Assembly: GCA_964448285.1 (NCBI GenBank)
Contig: CAYUWG010000089.1
Location: 1-12,512, forward strand
Reading direction: 5' to 3'
DNA from: CAYUWG01 sp964448285
GTDB taxonomy: Bacteria; Bacteroidota; Ignavibacteria; SZUA-365
Length of the DNA: 12,512 bases
The notes under the pieces are model-generated. The model saw only the letters and a list, made by a program, of their open reading frames with translations, ran no database searches and had not been told where the DNA came from. Below, one piece after another: positions 7,326 through 12,512 of this stretch. Within the stretch, counting starts at the first letter, position 1. Every line of letters begins with the position of its first letter. The translations under genes were made by a program, and so were the position numbers.

Positions 7326-9140
7326 ATGAAGAAGCCTGCTTCCTTCCACGCATTGATCGCTTTGTCATTGTTTGTTTTTCTTCAGAGTACAGAAGTATGT
7401 GCTCAGGCGTTTCAGGGCTATACGTTATACAGTCCACTGAATACGAGAAACACATACCTGATCAATATGAATAACACGATCGTTCATAGCTGGTCACACA
7501 ACCGTACCGGTGGTTATTCTGCATATCTGTTAGAGGACGGCAGTTTGTTGCGCACAGCCGTTTCTACCGGCTCTTCGATAAATGGTGGTGGTGCTACCGG
7601 AATTCTTCAAAGAGTCGCCTGGAATGGGACACTCCTGTGGGAGTACACTTACAGCAGCAACACCGTTCGTGCGCATCATGACATCGAACCCATGCCGAAT
7701 GGCAATGTGTTGATCATCGCATGGGAGGTGAAGACAGCCGCACAGACGGTGCAGGCCGGACTCAATCACAGTGCAGCCCTATGGCCGGATCATATTATCG
7801 AGGTCCAACCGGTGGGATCGAATGGAGGGAATATCGTTTGGAAGTGGCATTTCTGGGATCATCTTATACAGGATTATAATTCATCGAAGAGCAATTATGG
7901 CGTCGTCGCTGATCATCCTGAATTACTCGACATCAACGTCGGCAGTACGGCAAACGATTGGATGCATATAAACGCGATAAGCTACAATCCGGACCTCGAT
8001 CAAATCGTTATTTCGTCTCATTACCTCGACGAGATTTATGTTATCGATCATAGCACGACGACACAAGAAGCTGCGGGTCATACCGGCGGAAAGAGCGGAA
8101 AAGGAGGAGACATATTATTCCGCTGGGGACGACCGGCAAATTATCGCGCACCCGGATCGGCTGTATTCCGCGTCGTTCATGGCGCCAATTGGATTGCGGA
8201 TGGGTTGCCAGGAGCCGGCAATATCCTTGTCTTCAACAATCGTGAGAATCAAGGAAACTCAATCGTCATGGAGATCAATGCACCGGATAGTGCATATCAA
8301 TATCCCATCCTCCCAGGTCGTGCACACGGACCGGCAGCAGCGACGTGGAGCTATACCGCGAACGGATTCTATTCGAATCATTTGGGAGGCTGCCAGCGGT
8401 TACCGAACGGCAATACATTAATCGCCGAGTCGACGTCCGGTTATCTCTTTGAAGTTTCTTCTAACGGGTCCGTCGTTTGGAGCTACCAAACCACTGGCCA
8501 AATACCAAGAGCGCTACGATACGCCGCGAATTATCCTGGACTCAATATGCTCGTGCCTGTCGAGCTAACTTCGTTTTTCGCTTCGATAGATCGAAATCAC
8601 ATTGTCCTCAAATGGCGTACTGAATCCGAGTTGAATAATGCCGGATTCGAGTTAGAGAGATCTACCGATGACAAAGATGCTTCTGATAAAAGCTGGGAGC
8701 GTATCGCTTTTGTGCAGGGACACGGCACGACAACTAAAGCACAGTCCTATGAATATCACGACCAGATAGCGGATAAACTCTCTTCTCATCCTGTCGTGAG
8801 ATATCGTCTCAAGCAAATCGATTACGATGGTAAGTACGATTACTCACATGAAGTTGAACTCCACCTTGCCTCTCCCAGCGAGCTTCAGGTGGATGTATAT
8901 CCTAATCCTGTCACTTCCCCAGATGCAATCCTGAACGTGTGGGTAACACATCCCGACAACAGCATCGTATCGGTTATGCTTTACGATATGCTTGGGCGAG
9001 TCGTGGCTGACCGATATGAACCCTCTGCCGGCAGAAAACTCCTTCCACTACCACTTTCACAGATCCCACAGGGTGTCTATCAGCTTGTCGTTACTGCTGG
9101 TGGAAAATATAAAAGACAACGAGTTGTCATTACGCGATAG
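7326..9140 (+). CDS. T9SS-secreted arylsulfotransferase (ASST)-family protein
   Basis: From the preferred ATG the protein has 604 residues. The signal peptide (1-27, MKK, hydrophobic core, then CAQ-A) is followed by an ASST-family six-bladed propeller region (about 30-405). Family marks are HHDIEPMPNGNVL (117-129), VWKWHFWDHL (171-180), DWMHINAISYNP (211-222), ILFRWGRP (263-270), HGANW (285-289) plus GNILVFNN (298-305), and QRLPNGNTLIAE (357-368). ASST enzymes move sulfate between phenolic esters and phenols through a sulfo-histidine. By order and spacing, His117/118, His214 and His285 fit the three active-site histidines of the E. coli enzyme, and the expected Arg appears as His232. Residues about 410-515 form a beta-sandwich linker seen before many sorting domains. 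Residues 525-604 are the T9SS type A domain (VYPNPV, then LYDMLGRVV, then GVYQLVV). It lies 41 bases after the repeat gene, perhaps cotranscribed. True sulfotransferase activity is unproven. Confidence 0.85.
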   Translation: MKKPASFHALIALSLFVFLQSTEVCAQAFQGYTLYSPLNTRNTYLINMNNTIVHSWSHNRTGGYSAYLLEDGSLLRTAVSTGSSINGGGATGILQRVAWNGTLLWEYTYSSNTVRAHHDIEPMPNGNVLIIAWEVKTAAQTVQAGLNHSAALWPDHIIEVQPVGSNGGNIVWKWHFWDHLIQDYNSSKSNYGVVADHPELLDINVGSTANDWMHINAISYNPDLDQIVISSHYLDEIYVIDHSTTTQEAAGHTGGKSGKGGDILFRWGRPANYRAPGSAVFRVVHGANWIADGLPGAGNILVFNNRENQGNSIVMEINAPDSAYQYPILPGRAHGPAAATWSYTANGFYSNHLGGCQRLPNGNTLIAESTSGYLFEVSSNGSVVWSYQTTGQIPRALRYAANYPGLNMLVPVELTSFFASIDRNHIVLKWRTESELNNAGFELERSTDDKDASDKSWERIAFVQGHGTTTKAQSYEYHDQIADKLSSHPVVRYRLKQIDYDGKYDYSHEVELHLASPSELQVDVYPNPVTSPDAILNVWVTHPDNSIVSVMLYDMLGRVVADRYEPSAGRKLLPLPLSQIPQGVYQLVVTAGGKYKRQRVVITR

Positions 9141-9188
9141 TCGAATCGTCGGGATTAACCAATCTGCTTCGCTGCTGCTCTTACATTC

Positions 9189-10790
9189 TCAGCGGAGAAT
9201 CAGCATATACCGTGTTCGCATAACTCCGCTCGTCTCAAGCTTGTACGCATAAACACCGCTTGGTAAGTCCTCTGCATCGAACGTAGCGCGGTGCAGCCCA
9301 GCCACCTGACGTTCATTGACGAGAACGCGAAGTTCTCTGCCGAGGGCATCATAAACCACGAGTCTTGTATGAGTGGTTACAGGAAGCTCGTATTCGATAA
9401 CCGTTGAAGGATTGAAGGGATTTGGGTAGTTCTGATATAGCTCTGTTGCACCTATTGGCGCAACGATTCCAGCCGAGAGCGTGCCCTTCGGATGGATGGT
9501 GATAATTCCTTGTTTCGGGTGAGGATTGTAGCATCCGTGGATAAAATTCCATGAGGTGAACAGAAGAGTCGTCTGTGTAATGTCCGTCACGCTCCTGGTT
9601 TTGAATACCAACTTCAGAAGCACTGATGAGACACCAATAAGATAGACCGATCTCGTTACGAATTCCACTCTCTCGGGCATCGCTGTGTATTGCAAAAGAG
9701 AATCCTGCAGGATTGTGGAAACATCCGTGTAAACTCCTTCGAACGATAACAGCGATGAGTCGAACGGAAGGATGAAGGATGCCGCGCGAAGTGAATCACC
9801 AACTATTGCCGGGTCAAGCATGACGGATAATCTAACAGTCGAGTCCTCCTCGGTGCGGGTTGTTGCGATACTGATTGAGAGAGCTGTAAACTCGCTCGTG
9901 TCGCGTGGTGCTTTATACGTTTTCTTCTGCGTGCTGCTCCCTCCGCATGTGTCGATGACGGATAACTCGACAGTCCTTCGTGAACCATCCATGCATTTCG
10001 CCGTGTAGGTGATAAGGCAGTCCTGGAAATCCTTAAATACTATTGTAGATATCTCACTGTAAAGCTCCGTTATATCTTTTGCCGATGGCCTATAGATAAA
10101 TCTACCTCCGGTTGCCACTGCAATTTGTTTTACGGAAGTCGAGTCAACATTATCGCCAAATCCCAGAACGTAAATTTTTATCCTGTACCTCGTTGCTAAG
10201 TCAGAAACCTGATTGATGCTTCGTATGCTGCCGCTATCTCTTCCCGAAGTGAAAAGAACCACTGCTCTACATGGATTTACACCATTCGCAATCAAATCAC
10301 GTAATCCTTCGTACAGTGCATCAAATGTCGTACTCCAGGATGTTTGTTTCAGAGAATCGATAGACGCATTTAGGAGAGGCTTTATCGTCGTCATCTGTTG
10401 GTTCTTCACTGTAACCGAATCCGTCGATACGACCGATGCTTCATCGATTACCCCGTCTAATTCATCGATAAAAAGCTTTCCGGATTTCTTCGCCTCCAGA
10501 AAGTCCTGCACAGCAAGAAAACTACCTGTTTCAAAAACCATGGTCACAGAGATTCCGCATCGTACTATTGGATCAGGGCACCATAAGTCGAAACTTTGTT
10601 CAGCCTCGCCTTCACGCACTCTGATATTTCTTTTATCTCTGAAGTAAATCGGGACAGAATCACAAGCCGTAGTGAAATACAACTCGATAGTCGGCCAGTT
10701 GTTGACGACACGTCTGAAGTCTAATTGTAATTGTGCGGATACTTCTCCGGTAGAGAGTAACACGAAAAGGAATGTCACAATGGATTTCAT
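9189..10790 (-). CDS. T9SS-secreted von Willebrand factor A (VWA) domain protein
   Basis: The protein has 533 residues. GAGG sits seven bases before the ATG and the signal peptide is 1-20 (ends SAQ). Residues about 79-255 form a VWA domain: ISVTMVFETGSF (first strand), STTFDALYEGL (153-163), AVVLFTSGRD (176-185), IYVLGFGD (206-213) and GGRFIYRPSA (228-237). VWA domains bind protein ligands through a metal held by a DxSxS motif. Here the first Asp is Glu87 and one residue is missing, so metal binding is doubtful. Residues about 300-435 form a beta-rich module resembling cohesin-type domains (RAASFILPFDSSLLSFEGV); this is a tentative call. Residues about 450-533 are a textbook T9SS type A domain (QNYPNPFNPST, then VVYDALGREL, then GVYAYKL). 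Function is likely surface adhesion or protein binding. It is downstream of the concanavalin-A-like gene, 62 bases away, with no terminator seen between them. Confidence 0.87.
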   Translation of the reverse strand: MKSIVTFLFVLLSTGEVSAQLQLDFRRVVNNWPTIELYFTTACDSVPIYFRDKRNIRVREGEAEQSFDLWCPDPIVRCGISVTMVFETGSFLAVQDFLEAKKSGKLFIDELDGVIDEASVVSTDSVTVKNQQMTTIKPLLNASIDSLKQTSWSTTFDALYEGLRDLIANGVNPCRAVVLFTSGRDSGSIRSINQVSDLATRYRIKIYVLGFGDNVDSTSVKQIAVATGGRFIYRPSAKDITELYSEISTIVFKDFQDCLITYTAKCMDGSRRTVELSVIDTCGGSSTQKKTYKAPRDTSEFTALSISIATTRTEEDSTVRLSVMLDPAIVGDSLRAASFILPFDSSLLSFEGVYTDVSTILQDSLLQYTAMPERVEFVTRSVYLIGVSSVLLKLVFKTRSVTDITQTTLLFTSWNFIHGCYNPHPKQGIITIHPKGTLSAGIVAPIGATELYQNYPNPFNPSTVIEYELPVTTHTRLVVYDALGRELRVLVNERQVAGLHRATFDAEDLPSGVYAYKLETSGVMRTRYMLILR

Positions 10791-10852
10791 ATCATAACCT
10801 CAGAATCAGACCATAGTTCGTTCAAGTTATCCGAGCGGAAGGAATCTCATAT

Positions 10853-12040
10853 TCACTTCAATACCCTCACGAACTGTTGCGAACGAAATCCATCCGCAAG
10901 CACGATCACGCGATACAATCCCGAGGGCTGGTCATGTGCACTCCATGCGAACGCATGATCACCAGCCGCGAGCACTCCCTCATGTATCAACCGCACTTTC
11001 TGACCCAATAAGTTCTGTATCTCAATACGGAGAGTTTGCAGTCGTGCGAGCCGAAGACGAATGGATGCGCTCGATATGACCGGCATCGGATAAACGGACA
11101 TCAGTTCTATATCAGGCTGTAAGCTTGTATCATGTCCGACCGGGGTCGGTGTGCCAATACGACTGCTCGCTACTGTCAGGTCATCGACCCACATCGTTTG
11201 ATCCACGGGAGAACCGTCGCCGATGTAAGGTGCGATCAGGAATTGGTTGAATTTCATGTCGGCATGCCTGCCGGTTCGCAGCATCACGTCCGGCGCATCT
11301 ATCATCAATTGTCCATCGAACCAGTAGCGCACGATGCCGTCCGCGATACCTTTCCCATCGACGATGCTGTTGAGCCTGAAGTACGCTTCGATGAAGTGCC
11401 ACTCATTTTTATCATAGCGACCCGTTGTATCCGTGAATACGACGCGATTCGCTTTCCAGCTTTTCCCGTTGCGCCATTCCGTCCCGCTATTGTAACAGTC
11501 ACCTTTCGGATACCGATCGCTGGATCCGTTACATCCTGCTACGGCGCGGTTCTCCGTTATCGCTGTCAGGTCCTGGTTGATATTGGCTGCGTCTATGTTT
11601 CGTCCATCCTGTATCCCCATCAGCGGACGGCCTTCGTTCTGCTCGATGTACGTTGTGAGGTTTGTCCACGCCGGACCGACCCATCGGTCGTCTTTGTTCG
11701 TGACGAAATGAAATTCGTGTGGGTGGTAAGGGCGGTTCGATCCTGTCCAGTTGGTACTGTACTTCACCCAATAATAGAGATAGACTTCGTCACTTGCCGG
11801 AAATAGTCTTCGGATTCCTCCTCCGCTTTGAGGTGTTCTCGCGCCTTGAAGAAATCGGTACTCCGCAGAGCGTTGGCTGCCTGGGATGTGTTCGATATCG
11901 GAGAAGCGCAGATTCGTGTTGTCGTACCAACCTCTCGCTGCGAGATTGGGATCATCGAAAGTCTCAATGAAAAACACGGTTTGCGAAACCGAGACGGTCG
12001 CAAGTGAAATCAAAAGGCTCAGGATACATAGACGAGGCAT
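10853..12040 (-). CDS. T9SS-secreted concanavalin-A-like (polysaccharide lyase-like) protein
   Basis: The protein has 395 residues from the ATG at 12040. A GTG at 12046 overlaps the upstream stop (GTGA) and would add two residues. I prefer the ATG because GGGA lies about eight bases ahead of it. The signal peptide is 1-20 (ends VSVSQ). Residues about 22-292 look like a concanavalin-A-type beta-jelly-roll: ETFDD near the start, EVYLYYWVKYSTNW (85-98), HPHEFHF (106-112), NEWHFIEAYFRLNS (212-225), DGIVRYWFDGQLM (234-246), and a closing MWVDDLTV (283-290). This layout is seen in secreted polysaccharide lyases and glucanase-like proteins, but I cannot name a family or catalytic residues. Cys170 and Cys182 may form a disulfide. 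Residues 315-395 are a T9SS type A domain whose usual YPNP is YPMP, followed by IQNLLGQKVRLI and SGLYRVIV. The upstream partial gene is coupled to it. Confidence 0.8.
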   Translation of the reverse strand: MPRLCILSLLISLATVSVSQTVFFIETFDDPNLAARGWYDNTNLRFSDIEHIPGSQRSAEYRFLQGARTPQSGGGIRRLFPASDEVYLYYWVKYSTNWTGSNRPYHPHEFHFVTNKDDRWVGPAWTNLTTYIEQNEGRPLMGIQDGRNIDAANINQDLTAITENRAVAGCNGSSDRYPKGDCYNSGTEWRNGKSWKANRVVFTDTTGRYDKNEWHFIEAYFRLNSIVDGKGIADGIVRYWFDGQLMIDAPDVMLRTGRHADMKFNQFLIAPYIGDGSPVDQTMWVDDLTVASSRIGTPTPVGHDTSLQPDIELMSVYPMPVISSASIRLRLARLQTLRIEIQNLLGQKVRLIHEGVLAAGDHAFAWSAHDQPSGLYRVIVLADGFRSQQFVRVLK

Positions 12041-12042
12041 TC

Positions 12043-12512
12043 TCACTTTCCCAAGTAATGCATCGTACGATTGATGATATGGGAGCCATCATTGAGTTTG
12101 AGTGTATAGACGCCGGACGACAAGTTGGCGGGTGTGAAGCTCAGAGATGCAACAGGTGAAGTCATTCGTTCATCGTAAAGAGTTGCAACCTCGCGGCCCA
12201 ACACATCATGCACGGTGATTCTCACATGCTTGCCGATATGTTCGGGAGAAACAGAGAGCCGTATCGTCGTCGTCGTCGCGAAAGGATTGGGATGGTTCTG
12301 TTCGAGTAAGAAGCCTTCGTCCTTTACACCTTCTACTGATGTTATGGAAATCACGAATTCGTACAGACCTTCATCGGTAACGGCGTACCACTGTCCGTCC
12401 GAAGCCTGATGAATGGAGCGAATATCCAGTGACTGCAAGCCACTGTTGTATGACATCCACGATTGTCCATGTGATGTCGAAGCGGAAACGCCTTTTTTAC
12501 TTCCCGTGAGTA
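12043..12512 (-). CDS. C-terminal part of a T9SS-secreted propeller-repeat protein (runs off right edge)
   Basis: The frame stays open to the window edge, so the Met at 12456 is internal and the gene's 5' part is missing. The visible N-terminal stretch reads GVSASTSHGQSWMSYNSG followed by a GQWYAVTDEGLYEF segment. This is the pattern of a BNR/Asp-box-like propeller blade (S-x-D/H-x-G-x-S-W, then G-x-x-Y-A-x-T-x-x-G-L-Y). About 85 C-terminal residues form a T9SS type A sorting domain: LLEQNHPNPFA, then VRITVHDVLGREVATLYDE, then SGVYTLKLNDG. Its stop overlaps the next gene in the same direction (GTGA, or two bases ahead of the preferred ATG), so the two are probably translated together. The size and the number of blades are unknown. 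It may be a relative of the 14-repeat protein encoded on the other strand, but the blade spacing here differs (GLYEF end rather than GTILKTTDGG). Confidence 0.82.
   Translation of the reverse strand, partial: LTGSKKGVSASTSHGQSWMSYNSGLQSLDIRSIHQASDGQWYAVTDEGLYEFVISITSVEGVKDEGFLLEQNHPNPFATTTTIRLSVSPEHIGKHVRITVHDVLGREVATLYDERMTSPVASLSFTPANLSSGVYTLKLNDGSHIINRTMHYLGK

Noticed and set aside
9141..9194. Possible bidirectional terminator at the convergent junction (CGCTG 9170-9174 with CAGCG 9190-9194)
   Set aside because: The stem is only five pairs with a 15-base loop, runs into the coding end, and has no T-run.
10791..10852. Promoter between the ConA-like and VWA genes (TTGAAC-like on the minus strand)
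   Set aside because: No -10 at acceptable spacing; cotranscription with the upstream gene is simpler.
11132..11806. Plus-strand open frame of 224 residues opposite the ConA-like gene
   Set aside because: The minus-strand protein has a signal peptide and sorting domain; this frame has no recognisable pattern.
12264..12278. Five TCG triplets in a row as a possible contingency repeat
   Set aside because: The run is short, codes for part of a Thr run in the sorting domain, and triplet changes would not shift the frame.

Overview
The window looks like a chromosomal piece from a member of the Bacteroidota/Chlorobi superphylum, most likely from the Ignavibacteria/Kapabacteria side. The main reason is that five consecutive genes encode exported proteins ending in a type A C-terminal sorting domain of the type IX secretion system (T9SS). 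One of these carries the QNYPNPFNPST signature that is very common in those lineages. Base composition is about balanced, and several starts have AAAGGA- or GAGG-type ribosome binding sites. The taxonomic placement is inference. No rRNA, tRNA, insertion sequence, CRISPR array or phage gene was seen.

Left part (1-4938, + strand): a very compact, probably translationally coupled operon. It holds the 3' part of a type II thymidine kinase, a concentrative Na+-dependent nucleoside transporter (CNT/NupC family), a trimeric-type purine nucleoside phosphorylase, and a 761-residue exported protein. That last protein has a GH2-like sugar-binding beta-sandwich at its N-terminus and a probable (alpha/alpha)6-barrel at its C-terminus. 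The first three form a clear nucleoside uptake and salvage unit: import, phosphorylation of thymidine/deoxyuridine, and phosphorolysis of inosine/guanosine. The fourth gene starts inside the stop codon of the third and has no recognised function.

Middle part (5140-9140, + strand): after a 201-bp spacer come two T9SS cargo proteins. The first is a protein of 14 YCF48/BNR-like repeats with a strict 41-residue period. The second is an arylsulfotransferase-like propeller enzyme with a C-terminal sorting domain.

Right part (9189-12512, - strand): three more T9SS cargo genes point toward the middle pair and are read from right to left. They are the 3' end of a propeller-repeat protein that runs off the window, a concanavalin-A-like (polysaccharide-lyase-like) protein, and a von Willebrand factor A (VWA) protein with a damaged metal-binding motif. 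The two blocks converge at 9141-9188, where I see no strong terminator.

The points most worth following are the unclassified glycosidase-like protein coupled to nucleoside salvage, the 14-unit propeller whose N-terminus seems to supply the strand missing from its last unit, the VWA domain lacking a normal MIDAS, and the arylsulfotransferase-like protein with a His where the family Arg is expected. None of this proves a new system. The window is best described as a salvage operon next to a cluster of surface or secreted proteins.
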